Below, one piece after another: positions 34,198 to 46,024 of a DNA stretch of 64,000 bases. The stretch comes from Chlorops oryzae (Eukaryota; Arthropoda; Insecta; Diptera; Chloropidae): the NCBI GenBank assembly GCA_020466095.1, contig CM035806.1, positions 137,579,599 through 137,643,598 of the forward strand, written 5' to 3'. The notes under the pieces were generated by a model that saw only the letters and a list, made by a program, of their open reading frames with translations, made no database searches and was not told the origin of the DNA. A program made the position numbers and the translations under genes. The first letter of the stretch is position 1. Every line of letters begins with the position of its first letter.

Positions 34198-34383
34198 TGT
34201 TGGAATTAGCGCTATCTTTATATGTTTTCGTATTGAGAGCTTGTTTCTGTAATTTTGTATTTTGCGGCTCTTATGCTTTCTTACTTATTCTTTTGAGTCA
34301 GTGCAGAACTAACACCGAACAAATAAACATTGAATTCTATTAATACTGCGTTTCCTTTAATTAAAAAGCCACTGCGTCCAACA
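34198..34383 (+). repeat. Right copia LTR
   Basis: It is 186 bp, starting TGTTGG and ending CCAACA, with AATAAA near 34320. AGAGGGAG immediately upstream is the polypurine tract. Confidence 0.88.
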
Positions 34384-34388
34384 GATAC

Positions 34389-34556
34389 CAATAGTCTCTG
34401 AGCAGAAGGGTCCAGATCGCTTGCTTCTAGAATCTCGAGTGAGGCTTCAAGGCCTCTTCACAAGATTTTCTCCGACTTTTATCGGCAAACGTAATAGAGT
34501 TTCTTCCTCTGACTCCGTGATTTCGTTTGAATTTTTATTTAAATTTTTCTCCATAC
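34389..34556 (-). pseudogene. LOA-like ORF1 start
   Basis: The minus-strand frame begins MEKNLNKNSNEITESEEETL near 34553 and runs to the copia TSD. It rejoins the ORF1 piece at 30345. Acidic and asparagine-rich, it has no recognised domain. Confidence 0.5.
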
Positions 34557-35464
34557 AGATGTTTTTTTAAAAAGGAAAACAACGCTCACCCAAAGCAGAG
34601 CCCCATACTTTTGGAAGGCAAAATTAAAACAGGAGGGCGTAACTGTTTACCTCAGATTTGGGCGCTTTTGTTTGGGTATCATTCATAAAAACATTCTAAA
34701 CCTGCGACATAACGAACAAGAACAGTCACACACTCATGCACACCCAGGAAGTTTTCTCTGCCCCGCCCGACAATCCGCGGTTCACCTTTGGCAGAGACAT
34801 GACCATACCAAAGTTCTTCCCATCAGCCTGAAGGATGGTTGCACTTACTCTTACGAGTCTGGCTGATAAGCTGGAACTTAGTGAACGATCCCTGCCTCCA
34901 TCTACTCCCTGAGACGCTAAGATGTTGGTTAGCCATTCAGACCTTGCCAGCTTGCGTAACACAGAACTTACTACTAACAGCAAACACATAGACTTCAAGA
35001 CAACACAATCTTCCTTAACCTACTGGTAGATCTTGGTTGTACTTCCTGAGCCAAATACAATCAGCAATCCAGGCAGAGACATCACAAGTGGCGTTACTGT
35101 CCGAATTACTAATCGTAGTAGCTCGGGCTGTAGCTAAGCCCTTACACCACGTCAAGGTGCTCACCACGTATCGTATTGTGTAAAGTAAGGTTTTACTTTC
35201 TATAGTTATTATGAACTTTTTCATGCCAAAATAGATCCCAAAGTCAAAAGATTAATATAAAATATATGTAAAATTTCGAAATTTTCACTTTGATGGAAAA
35301 AAACGTTGAAACCGCTAATAAGTAAAAGGAAATTGCATTCGCCTTAAAAGTTCAAAACTGAATTTTCTTAAACTTTGGTTCACGACGCGTCTCTTCGAAT
35401 TCTAACTGTTGACTGACTTAGAGCGCAAATCCGCTCGATTAGACCCTTCGAAAGAGTCACATCT
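34557..35464. other. No gene recognised; possible LINE 5' UTR and BEL flank
   Basis: The first part, directly upstream of the LOA-like ORF1 on its strand, is more GC-rich than the surroundings and may be its 5' untranslated region. The second part may include the 3' end or LTR of the adjoining BEL/Pao element. No terminal repeat could be placed. Confidence 0.4.
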
Positions 35465-38330
35465 TTAATGATTCCAGTTCCAGCAGTTCTTAGGGAGGTT
35501 GCCGTCCGCAATAACGACGACGTCGTTTCTCTTCAGTAGGAATATTCGGCCACCCACCTTTTCCAAAATTCGTCTGCGAAGGTCTGAGTTTGCTTCCAAA
35601 ATTGACGGAGAACATTGGTGATTAGGTCGGGTTTCCTTCCAGACGGGGATCCCAGCAGTAGGTGGTTCGGTATAAAACGCAGTCGTCATCTGTTTCCAGG
35701 GACACAAAGGTAAAAGGTCTTGAATTCAGGATGATTTCCATTTTATATAAGGCGTGCCACTGGCTCTCGTCACTTAAGTTTCTGCTAGGTCATATTTTAG
35801 CCAACGCTGTTTTGACCGAATGTATTAGTCTCTTCGACGCTCCGCGCATGTGTAGTGCAGATGTTGGGTTAAAGCGCCATTTTAACTCGTCACGTTTGAT
35901 TTCCATGCGGGAAATTCCATTCATTCCATTCACAGTATATATTTCCCTGGGAACTCCTCTGCGTACAATAACATTTTCAAGACACAAGATACAAGAGCTG
36001 ACATCGAGTTTGTGTTCGAATTCCATTTGAACTGCTCTGACTGTAAGGCAGGTGAAGATAACGCCGCATTGTGTTCCGCTTCGCCTACTGACGGTAACTA
36101 TCACTGGGCCAAATTAGTCGATACCGATAAAGACAAATGGTCACTGGACAGTTCCGAGTCTAGATTTCGGTAGCTGGGCCGTCTGTGGTGGTTGGGGCTT
36201 GGCTTCGTCCAACGTGCACCGTTGAAAAGATCTTCTAGCTGCTCTGTAAAATATTCTCAACTTCGGTATGAAGAATAAACTGCGTATGGCGTTTATAGAA
36301 ACTTTGTGTAGGAGATGATGATTTTGTTCATGATACCTACGAACCACCAGAAGCGTTATTTCATTCCTTGTCGGTAAAACTATGAGGTCCTCGTTGTCAC
36401 AAAGAAATTGTAGTCGACCTCGAGTTCTAACGACCCCGTTCGCATCCAAATAAGCTTAAGTACGAAGAGCTCGGAAGGTCTTTTCAGCCGGTCGCCGCAT
36501 TGAAGCGCATCTTTTTCTCAGCGAAGGCTTCCTGTTGAGCTTGACAAGTTAGAAGAACTTTAGTTCTCTCTTGCCAGGTCAGCAACGTTTTGTCGTGATG
36601 GCACCACCATCGTTGTCGTAGGCTTGTCATCTCCAAAATCTCTCCGATCCTGAACGTGACGAATTGCTGGAAGCTTCTTATGCAGCCATTACAGCACTGT
36701 CCTCGAATGGGTCCAACAAGTCCATGACATGCATCGTGAACCTATTATGCCTTTGATCCTCTCCGCCAGTCTAGCTTCAGTGACATCTGCTTGCAGTTCT
36801 AGTCGTGGTATGGTCACTGGCTTGAGAGGAGCGCATTTGGCTTTAGCTACTTCCAACTTAACGTCGCTACCCTTTTGTATACGAAGGTAGCAAACAGCGG
36901 CATACGCCTTCTCCTTGACGTCCACGAAGACGTGCAAGTGCGCCCTTTAGGCTTCCTTGAGAAGCTGTAGTGCCGTGGAATCGAGACAGCGCTTATTTCC
37001 GTGAACCTGCTTTTCCAGTTTGCACAGGTTGCTCATGTATGTCCGGTGGTTTTTACAAGTCGCCTTCAATTCTTTTAGCTACTCTTCGCCGTGTTGCGAA
37101 AGAATTGTTTTGGTTTCGCTCTTTAACACGAAAAATTCTTTGACCACTACATCAAGTTTGTGGTATCGTTCGGCACATTCGCCCTATGTTTGTTGAGGCG
37201 ATGTTTGCCCCAATAACGACGGTTGGTTTGACGTTGTGATACGACTGGATAGATAAACCGTGAAGATTTGAGTACGCGCGGCCGAATTTTTCCGCATCTA
37301 ACGTCTGTTTAGGCAGCTATAAATTTCCGACCGTTCGGACACCATAAAGTGTATATTATTGTTTAATATTGACTGCAATCTTGATTGTTGCCGAATAGAT
37401 TTGTTTCAATTAACGTCACGGACGATCCTTCGTCATGGAACACATAGGTGCTTAGTTCTCCATTCTCCGTAAACAACTTGATTGCAACGATGCGAAATAA
37501 GTTCATTTTTTGATGTCGTGCGTGTTGCCATTTGCAAATGATTGTTGGATCTGCGATGTGCTGTACCAGGTTGACTTTGCAACTGTTACCTGGGATTATG
37601 CAATTGCGCATGATGGTGTTCGTTAATTTTTTTTACGTGGCATTTTTTGTCATCATAGCATATTTGCCTGTGCTTCGTCAAATATCTGCGGCGCAGCCCC
37701 TTTTCCTTTGCAAGATCCCAACTTCTACTTGGTGAAATTTCAAGAAACCGCTGGCATTTCGCTAATTTGTCTAATTTGTGCTCCTCTCTGTAGGAAACGC
37801 ATGTGCCTTTATTCATATTTTTAGCGTGCACGTTGACGGCTGAACTCTTCTTGGTGTTGTATACAGGTGTGACGATTGTCGCCGCAGCTTCTGACAAAGT
37901 CTAAAGCACGTCACTAAATACAACGAACGCAGGCCCTTGACTCTTCGGATGCATCGCCGAGTTGAGCTCATGTTGCGGTGGCCACTTATTGAGGATTTTC
38001 CTTGCCAATATCGGGTTTCTGAGGTGGTCAGTCAGGTTGTATCCCTGCATTCTAGCACTTTCATCGGTGGGAATTGTCGCACTCTAACCAGCATCTTCTA
38101 CACAATCAATTTGGGCCTCCCAAAGTGTGTTTTTAGAGTATCAATAACATAAGGAACAAGGTGAGGCATTGGGCATTAGAGAACCCTCCCATTGTAGTCC
38201 TCTCTGTTTGCAGAACTAACAAAAACCCCACTCATAACTCATTTACGTATCGCCCACAGTCGGAACGGTAATTTGACCGTTGGCATAGAACTCTAAAAGA
38301 ACAGAACAGAATTTGTGCCTTGATTTTTTA
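35465..38330 (-). pseudogene. BEL/Pao retrotransposon, minus strand, RT core deleted
   Basis: Right to left: a gag C-terminus with a cysteine/histidine knuckle (YREEHKLDKLAKCQRFLE and HHHAQLHN, 37586-37897); a protease segment FRIVAIKLF and FHDEGSSVTLIE (37363-37611); an RNase H-type Pao segment HVFVDVKEKAYAAVCYLR and IPRLELQADVTEARLAERI (36689-36937); the integrase zinc-binding region with NHHLLHKVSINAIRSLFFIPKLR (36141-36449); the integrase core GVIFTCLTVRAVQMEFEHKLD (35790-36104); and the C-terminus DVVVIADGNLPKNCWNW (35465-35707). The RT palm between protease and RNase H is absent, and frames are broken throughout. Confidence 0.85.
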
Positions 38331-39639
38331 CATCTAGAGTTGAAGTCATTCGAAATTTTCTTCGTAAGAAACGACTCTGTAAAGCCTCCACTATCAAAAC
38401 CATATGATGGCCCTTTCCAACTAATAGGCAGAACACAAAAAATTTCAGGATCCGGATAAATGGAAAACCTCTTAACATTGTGATGGGCTGTCTGAAACTA
38501 TCCCACAGAACCTGTCGAAATCCACTAAGTCCGGTTCAAATCCACCAACTGGTACTAAAGTGACTTCAGTAAATCAACGTAACAATCGCATTCCCATTAG
38601 AAGGATTTCCTCCTCCAGAAGGGAATTATTGTGGCAGCATCATTGATCGGTGGCGTAGGTACATCTGTGAAATGAATAGATTATTTTTATTTAATTGGAT
38701 CAGCAATTTATTTTGTTCGTTTTTACGACGTTCAGCTAAACTCGTTTTTTTGCACTCTTGGAAATAAATGACTTACATGAAGAATTAAATTCGCGTTTTA
38801 TTGGATTATCTTTTAACTGTTTTTCAATTAGCTTGACTGTGGCAACGATGATACTATTTTAAATTTTTATGTAAAGGTTGTTGCTTATCCTTGTTTTTGG
38901 CGGGCCCTTGAGTCGTTTGCTCATTTTCTGCTACACGCAATCGTCCTTTTGTTGCGCTTGCCGCAAATCAAGAAGCCTGATTGGAAGTGGGCCGTTTGTC
39001 CACAGTGCCGGATATCAATTGAATCGGTGTATGAACCGGTGTTTGACTCATTTTCCGACTTGCATTTCTATTGGATGTTGGTTTTGGCTCGGGGTTCAAT
39101 ATTCTGAGGTTTGTTTGTAATTCTCATGTGCCAGAGTTTGTTGTGTGTTGCTCTATTTTTAAATGCCTTCCCTGGCCGACCTTTTTACTAAGTGCACGCA
39201 TGTTTTCATACATTTGGCTTTGTACATGCGCCGTTTGCTTTTCACTTGCGTGTATCGCTGTGTAGTTGGTCTTTCGCCGGTGTGTGATGATGTGCTTTGT
39301 GCACTCATGGGCTGTTGCTTTTGTTGTATACCGCGTGTGAATGCCTTGTTGTTCTCTGTGTTTTGTAACAGGGCTTGCCTGTTGCAATTCCTATAGATAG
39401 GTTGTCAGAAACACTATTTTGTTATCATTTTCTCTTAACATTAACCATTCGCTATCTGACATTTGCGTTTTCGGATGTCACGAGTGAAACTTTTTCATTG
39501 TCTTTAGATCTATCTTATAATGCTTATAATAGCTTTTACCATTATTGCTACAGCATTGAAAATTATATTTTCAAAACATGCGTGTCGCCTCCGATGAAAA
39601 TAAAAGGGGTTTAAAATCATTTATTTCATATTCTGTCCG
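38331..39639. other. No gene recognised; probable LTR-element flank
   Basis: The sequence upstream (on the minus strand) of the BEL/Pao gag may be its leader or LTR, but no matching terminal repeat was found near 35400. Several short frames at 38878-39400 on both strands show no domain. Confidence 0.35.
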
Positions 39640-40110
39640 TCCGTCTGTGATGGGATCTCCTTTGAAACTGCAATACCAATGACGTCGAAATTTGGATATA
39701 TCGGGCGCCGAGTATAATTTGAAGTGAAATGGGACAAATGCGCCCACAAATTAATTAAATGTGTTTTGAGTAAATCGCTTATAACTCGCGAACCACTCAA
39801 TACATATAATTGATATTTGGAATACTAGTAAATTACCAAAAGAGACGTATTCTGGAAAATCGGGCGTCGTAATTTGCAGCCACTTCTACAAATGTGCCCA
39901 CAAATAATGGTCTATGCTAACTTGCGTATGGAAAGGCCCTTGAGCTTCAAATTCAAAACATTGTTTGACCAAGAGGAATGAAAGGTGTTGAAAAAAATTT
40001 ATGTAGTTCGCCAAGGGCCACGCCCATAAAATATATTTTTTTATAACATCTGTACAAAAAGGCAAAACATCATGCGCCAATGTCTTACTTGCATTTAATC
40101 TTATCGAAAG
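39640..40110. repeat. Degenerate repeat related to the 22051-22787 units
   Basis: Two imperfect units carry CGGGCGYCG...GCGCCCACAAAT-like blocks (near 39700-39755 and 39858-39905), and CTTATAACTCGCGAACCACT lies near 39777. The unit order resembles the repeats in the foldback at 22051. It lies about 0.5-1 kb upstream of the Mmp1 start codon. Confidence 0.45.
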
Positions 40111-40621
40111 ATTTTTTTCTATATATTTTGTGAAAAGTGGGACTTTTGAGGGGCTATGCTAAAAATTTCGAAAGTAATAGTTTACAACCGGTGTTCCGAG
40201 ATAACATGCATAAGAGCGGCATTCTACAACCTTAAAAATGAGAAATATTAGCCCAATTCTTATCTATATCCTAGGTTAATAACTCTAACTTTTGTACTTT
40301 TTCAAAACTGCTCTCAATTTTACAAAAAAAAAAATCCAAAACATGTTTTCAAAGTATTATTTTGTGATTGACATAAAATTGGTTATTTTAATATTAAAAT
40401 TTTTTACGTTTTTCAGTTTTATTACTAGTGCAACAAGGATATAAATAGTCTAAGCAATTCCCGGGATGATTCAAAAATTATTTACTTTGGAGAGCAAAAA
40501 CGGAAAATATTTTAAACTATTTTGAAAAGGAAAACTGCCGGTACCAATTAAGCTAACTATACCTTTAAAACAGCGTCAGAACAACTCCGGGTCTAAAACG
40601 AAGCTTGTAAAACTTAAAACA

Positions 40622-40735
40622 ATGATTTCCACTATACGAATGTGCTGCAAAATAATCGCTGTGATATTAATGACGATATTTACTCAAATTGAAGATGGAT
40701 ATGGCACACCAGTTCAAACAACGACACAAGCTGAG
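40622..40735 (+). CDS. Mmp1: Mmp1 exon 1: signal peptide
   Basis: The exon encodes residues 1-38: MISTIRMCCK, a hydrophobic core IIAVILMTIF, then TQIEDGYGTPVQTTTQAE. The last residues match the start of the mature Drosophila Mmp1 propeptide as I recall it, and exon 2 continues IYLSQFGYLP in frame (phase 0). The donor is GAG/GTAATG. The signal peptide routes the protease to the secretory pathway. The ATG lies after AAAACA in a purine-rich context. The transcription start was not located. About 80 bp of likely 5' untranslated sequence with no upstream ATG in frame precedes it. Confidence 0.85.
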
Positions 40736-43214
40736 GTAATGTTGTAACCTATAACATTTAGTTTTAATATCTTAAAAACGGGTAAAAACATTACAGCAAA
40801 AGAAAATATCAACGTTTTTAGTTTCAGCTGATAAGCTCTAATTGAAATCGAAAGTAAAAAACAATTTCACTGCCAGGAAAAATTCAAACGCAAATGTACC
40901 TAACCATTTTGTAATATATCCGTGGTCATATGGAAAATTGTTGGGTTCACATTTTCCCATATTTCCGTGTTTTTTATAACACAAAACTCCTTTGAAAATT
41001 ATGAAAGTGCATGAGACAAACTTCTCTTTTTATAGCGAATCAACAGATTTCTATTTTTGTTGTATCTTTTGGTTCCTTTTTCGGTGACTCTTTTCTGCAG
41101 CGAAAGTTTTTTCTAGAAGAACAATAAAACTAGTGTACGAAAAGTCTGACCTGTACCATTTGACGGTCAATTTTTGAGTAAAATTTTCTGCTGAATCCGA
41201 ATATGTAGTCAGATAATTTTTATGTAGAACAGCTTTGGAGATATAGGCTGTTTTCAGTTTTTTGAGTTTTGAAAAAAATTATGGTTAGTAAATTCCAAAT
41301 TTCTTCGGACGAACTTAACCGATTTCAAGTGCATAACTATAAAATTAAGGGTAATAAAGTTCTCTATCAACCATATTGATCCAACCATTGGCTTAGAAGC
41401 TGTTAATGGACTTTTAAACAAACTTGTTTCGTTTAAAAAAAATCTTTTAAAAAATCACTTTTAGTCTAAACTACACAATGATAAAATTTTTTGTATTTTT
41501 GTTTCTTCTTTTGACATCATCATTGACATCAATTACCTGACCACGTATTCGGATTCAGCAGAAAATTTTACTTAAGAAATGATCATCAAAAGCCGAAGGT
41601 CGCAAATTTTTTTTTAATTTTCGTACTTAGTGTAATTTATTTATTAATGTGAAGATGTTTTTCAAGCGATGCTTGAGAAAGGCATCCATAATCCACTATT
41701 TTGCTGACGTGCGTTTCTACCCGCCGCCTATGGTCTCATCAGAGCAATTTGTACCGATTAGCTCACAATTGGGTTAAATTTCGGTTTGCATATTAAACTA
41801 CCATTTACTGTAATTCATAGCCTTGAATTGTAGAATTCAAGGGCATGAATTTCATTAATTGCTTAACTCAACTTTACTTGTAGTTTTATTATTAAACAGC
41901 TCCACAAGGAAAAGTCTTGACCTAGGTGTTCGCGCCTATCGCTTGCCTATCATAATCTAGGGTTTCGCCAAATCTGCAAAATAAGATCTGAAACTCCACT
42001 CGAGGATGCTTTTTTCAGGATATAGCTTTATCTTTCCTTGATGGAGTAATATGAACCTCAAATTTAGATTCAGCAACCCCGATAATATAGAGTAAGCACA
42101 ATTACAATCCTGGGTCTGACACTTTTTTGTTGGGACTGTGTTATTTAAGGCTAACAACTCAATAACATCTCAACGTCGAGCTATTACAAACCAAACAATG
42201 TGATAAAAAAATTAAATCGAACTAGAAGAAAAAGAGTTTTTGATGTGTATTCTTCTTGGCCTTGAAAATTGGAATGCTGAAATACTAGAACGTTTGTAGG
42301 AGGGCTCTAAAGAGACATTTTTGATTCGAATCTTTCACGATCGTGACAGTTCTGAAACTTAAATGCAAAACATTTGAATATTTAAAAAAATTAAATCAAA
42401 ATCCGTTCGAATGCGGTAGCACTTACTTATGGATGAACCAAGTTAACACTTTTCCGCGAAAGTTTTTTTGAATATTTTTAATTGTTGTAGAGTCAACGTT
42501 TTGAGAAATTTAATAAGCTGGATATAATGTTTTTCCCAAATTTCTCAGATATTATTTAATCCCGGAGTATCGAAAGTTAAAATTTGAGTTTCTCATTGGA
42601 ATTCTAATGGAATTTGAATATAATTCAACATATAAGGGGTATTCACACGGAAGGTGGAACTATGTCGGAAAATGTCGACCTCAGAATATTTTCGATTTTA
42701 ATTCCTCGCGCACTCGGGAAAAACACCCGGTTTTCACATATTCATTCAAAAATAACTACATTTTCAACTAATCCATGCAAACCGGTTATTTTTCCCCAGT
42801 GCGTGGCGAATTAAAATCGAAAATATTCCGACGTCGACAATTCAATCGAAGTTGTGATTAGAACATTCATCTACTTGTAGAATTCAACATCGATCAACTG
42901 GGCGTACTCAATTCTTAAATTTCAGAATTGAACATCAGTCAACTTTTTGCAAGTAAGCTTAAGTTTTTGGAAGTCTTAGCATGCCACAGCGTTGTAGTCA
43001 TACTTTCTTATAATATATATTATACATTGATGTACGACTTTATGTGAGCTTATTGGTCAGAAAGTTAGATGCAAATAAAAAACAACGTTCCTTTTTGGGA
43101 ACATCTTGAGGAGCTTTTAATTTGGTGGAATATAAGGAAAATTCTTTCATGTTTAGTATTGTTTGAACATTTGTAGAAAATTTTTTGTGTAGGCTTACAT
43201 TTAATTTTGTTTTA

Positions 43215-43855
43215 TTATATAACTTTAGTCAAATTAACGTTCGTCAAGAATTCAAAGTAAATTTCAAAACGTTTATTTTGGTTTCTCTCTTTGTCTAGAA
43301 TTTTTACATGATGAAAGTTCGCCGTGTTCTTATGCGTCACCATGTGCTGGCTAAGTGCTGTTGTTGTTTTTCCTTTCTCTAAGTTCGATTTGTGCTCAGC
43401 TATTCTTGTTTTTAGCGCGCGCTTCGTCGTTCCTATGTAGCTGTTGTTGCAATTTGCGCATGGTATTTCGTAAACGACGTTGCGTTGGTCATAAAGTGGT
43501 ATTCTGTCTTTTGTTTTTGTGAACATTTTCTTTAAAACTTCTGTTGGGCGATGTGCAAATTTTATGTTCTCCTGTTTGATTAGGGATTTAAGATGATGGT
43601 TTTCTGTCAATTTCGGCGTGTATTGAACTCCAAAATATATTGTTTTCTGTGGCTCGTTTTGATCGATGTCTTCTTTTTCTTTACTATTGTTGTTGTTAGT
43701 ATGGGATGTGTTTGTTGTAATTTCATGTTTGTGGATGAGGTCGTTGACTAGGTGATGTGGGTAGCAATTTTTGTGAATAATGCTGTGTATTTTGTTTTTG
43801 TTTTCTTCCTTAAATTCTTCGTCTGATATTTTGAAAAATTTTGTATATTAGATTA
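43215..43855 (-). pseudogene. Penelope GIY-YIG endonuclease
   Basis: The frame reads TIYFGVQYTPKLTENHHLK and FAHRPTEVLKKMF, followed by the nuclease VVYEIPCANCNNSYIGTTKR and ALKTRIAEHKSNLEKG. The VYEIPC...SYIG pair, the downstream arginine and the AEHK histidine match the GIY-YIG family with the cysteine-containing linker typical of Penelope. It would nick target DNA to prime reverse transcription. The nuclease frame itself is open to its stop, but it is out of frame with the RT. Confidence 0.87.
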
Positions 43856-45339
43856 CTGATTGTGTTTATTTTTTGTGTCTTTATGTGCGCTGAGTTGAAA
43901 TTGATAAATCTTTCGGAAGAAATCGACTTAGAATACCAGTTAAAACTTAGATTTTCTTCATGTCTATGGATTGTCATGTCTAGAAAAGGAATCTTTTTGT
44001 CTTTTTCTATTTCGCAGGTGAACTTTAGTTTTGGGTGATATTCGTTCAAAACTTTTAAATTTTTGATTTTCCTCTTTGTTGACGATTGCGATCATATCGT
44101 CCACGTACTTGTGTATTATTTTAATATTTGTGATTGTTTCTTTTAGCCGTTCTTTAGTGTAATCTAGGAGGTAATTTAAAACTATATCTGCATTTGTTGG
44201 GGAAAGGGGGTTGCCCATCGGCATGCCAATGTTTTGGTGATATAGTTGGTCATTAAATTTGAAATAGTTATTTTCAATTCGGCAAAACTCTAATATTTTT
44301 TTGAAAAGTGGTTTTGGTATAGTAGTGAACATTTTAAATTTTTCTCATTGTTTCATTATGATACGAACAGCTAAATTTGTGGATATATTAAGGCTGTGTG
44401 TCGCATACAGCTGAAACTGAAAACTGAAACTGAATTCCATACAACAGCGACTGAAACAAGTCAGTCACAGTTTTTTTCAGTCGCTGTTGTATGGAATTCA
44501 GTTTCAGTTTTCAGTTTCAGCTGTATGCGACACCCAGCCTTTAGTGAAAAGGGAAACTACGTCATATGATATGAGGACTTCATTTTGAGCTAGTTTTTGC
44601 ATTTTTAGTTTTGATTTAAGTTCAATACTATTTTTTAAGTTATATTCTGACGAAATTATGTTTTAAAGGATGGTTCCGATATATATAGCTAGAAAATAGC
44701 ACGGAACATTAGTGGAGGCGGAAATGGGTCGAAGTGGACAGCCTTCTTTGTGAATTTTCGGTAGACCGTAGAGCTGGGGTGGTTGTGCAGCTGAGCTGTA
44801 CATTTTATTTTTTTGTTGTATGTTTATGTGTTTTTGTTTGAAAATTTCTGCGACTAATTGGTTGTTCAGTCTTCTAAGTTTTTCTGTCGGATCTTCACTA
44901 ATCTTTTTGTACACTGTCCTGTCTTCCAATAATTCTCCCATTTTCTTTAAATAGTGTTCTTTGTATATCACGACTGTCTTGTTGCCTTTATCTGATGTGG
45001 TTATGACAATTTCACCTTTATGTTGTCCCATAAATTTTTGTGTGTTTTTATATGCCGTCAGAAGTAGATGTTCTTTTTCTGTAATTAGTGTTTTATGCTG
45101 GTAGCTTCTGATTCTGTTGCACAGTGTGGTTCTCGCTATTTCCTTGTCTCTTTCATTTTCAAAAGTTTGTATTGCTTGTTCAATATCCGCTACAATGTGG
45201 ATCGGTGAAAAGTTTTCGCTGTGGGAAGGAATGGCGAACTTCGGTCCTAGAGAGAGAAACCATTTTTGTTCTTCTGGGAAGTCAATATTCGCGTTATTCA
45301 CGAACCAGTCTTCGTTCATAATGAACCCGAAGTGTGCAA
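43856..45339 (-). pseudogene. Penelope reverse transcriptase, copy A
   Basis: The N-terminal segment carries ITTSDKGNKTVVIYKEHYLK and PPQLYGLPKIHKEGCPLRPI. The first catalytic motif reads SYDVVSLFT near 44548-44571 and is followed at once by the inserted TIR element. Beyond the insert the frame resumes with MFTTIPKPLFKKILEFC, YHQNIGMPMGNPLSPTNADI and the YVDD box HKYVDDMIAIV. A frameshift near 44050 follows, with NEYHPKLKFTCEIEKDKKIPF in the next phase. A stop lies shortly before MFTTIP. The first 20-odd codons of the long frame ending at 45478 belong to flanking DNA. Confidence 0.88.
44391..44540. mobile_element. 150 bp near-perfect palindromic element in Penelope copy A (TTA TSD)
   Basis: The arms AGGCTGTGTGTCGCATACAG and its complement extend about 65 bp around a short centre. 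TTA flanks both sides (44388-44390 and 44541-44543). Joining the flanks with one TTA restores the RT reading SLFT-NIST-NLAVR in frame. The TWA duplication suggests a PIF/Harbinger-type miniature element. An almost identical copy occupies the same RT position at 50724-50873. Confidence 0.9.
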
Positions 45340-45417
45340 GTTTATTGAACATGATTGCGTTGGAGAAGCATATTGTTTTGCCCAATGCATATTGCTGAGT
45401 TGTGCTCTGGCTAAAAC

Positions 45418-45657
45418 TTAGAGTTGTTGACATTCGTCCAAAGCGATGCGAGCAAGTGCGACGACTCCAACACTCCATTCACCTCTTTCACAAGCTACAC
45501 TGAAGGAATTGTTGACGCTTTGCCAAGCGGTCTTGATGTCCTCCGCAACGATCTCCAGCAGCGACTGCGACGAATTCCCTGGATCACAACCAGCCGCATA
45601 AAGACACAAACCCTTGAGATTCTCTAGATGGAAGTTGAAATTCCAATTGAACGCCAT
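45418..45657 (-). pseudogene. Gag-like ORF start of the LTR-leader element, copy 2
   Basis: An ATG-started frame of about 79 codons (MAFNWNFNFHLENLKGLCL... ARIALDECQQL) lies downstream of the leader in the right orientation. Codon use looks coding-like compared with its surroundings, and cysteines are spaced irregularly. No gag domain is recognised, so the assignment comes from position. It stops where Penelope copy A and its flank begin, so the rest of the element is missing. It could also be an unrelated short frame. Confidence 0.4.
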
Positions 45658-46024
45658 GATGTTCGCAGAAAATTATATGCGTCTTAATCTCGTAGAATTG
45701 TATCGCGGCGACCACTGCCGGTCGTAGCCCACTGGAAAATCAAGAATTCACCTTTCGCAATGGATGAAATTTGATCGACTCCGTAAGAGTCGAGGTTGAA
45801 CAAATTTTCGGTCAATGCCTGCCGTAGCGCACTGTGATTGGCCGACTTCTCGTGATCAACTTAACAATCAATCACATTCAACAAGTAGGTAGGCTGCTTC
45901 AAAGAGAAATATAAGCAACCGTGGCAGAGAATAAATAATTGCTCTACGTTGCAATGTACATTAGAATATGAGGCAATCGCAGCAAAATATGTGCGACCAA
46001 TGCCGACCGTAGCGCTCCTCAAAT

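Larger units (their letters stand above)
30351..34383 (+). mobile_element. Ty1/copia element with 5 bp TSD and a rearranged left LTR
   Basis: The right LTR is 34198-34383 (186 bp, TGTTGG...CCAACA), preceded by an AGAGGGAG polypurine tract. The left LTR (30351-30511, 161 bp) also begins TGTTGG and ends CCAACA, but about 145 bp of it is the reverse complement of the right LTR. Between them lie gag start, protease, integrase, RT and RNase H in copia order with several stops. Most of gag is deleted after 30922. It sits inside ORF1 of the minus-strand LOA-like LINE. Confidence 0.88.
26740..34556 (-). mobile_element. Second LOA-like LINE, minus strand, split by a copia element
   Basis: Reading right to left, an ORF1-like start (34553-34389) is interrupted by copia (34383-30351) and resumes at 30345. 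It is followed by endonuclease (29958-29716), RT (29196-28250), RNase H (27736-27077) and a zinc-finger-like tail down to about 26840. The order is that of a full LINE. Many stops are present. It shares RT and RNase H motifs with the LINE at 8337-13757. The 5' untranslated region may extend past 34556. Confidence 0.78.
43190..45339 (-). mobile_element. Penelope-like element, copy A
   Basis: Right to left: an RT N-terminal region, RT palm, and a GIY-YIG endonuclease, the Penelope order. It is 5'-truncated: homology with copy B (50206-51679) stops at 45339, whereas copy B continues into the real N-terminus. A 150 bp TIR element lies in the RT at 44391-44540. Frameshifts near 44050 and 43835 separate RT, linker and nuclease. 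Between the copies I count only scattered single-base differences over 1.4 kb. Confidence 0.9.

Noticed and set aside
34672..35224. ORFs on both strands between the LOA-like LINE and the BEL/Pao element
   Set aside because: No domain, no conserved motif, and lengths expected by chance in a GC-richer stretch.
38878..39396. Overlapping ORFs on both strands, cysteine-rich on the plus strand
   Set aside because: The cysteines have no regular spacing, no start context or splice signals support a gene, and the opposite strand is equally open.
45340..45478. N-terminal 46 codons of the long Penelope frame in copy A
   Set aside because: Homology to copy B ends at 45339. The upstream residues come from flanking DNA, and the real Penelope N-terminus is seen only in copy B.
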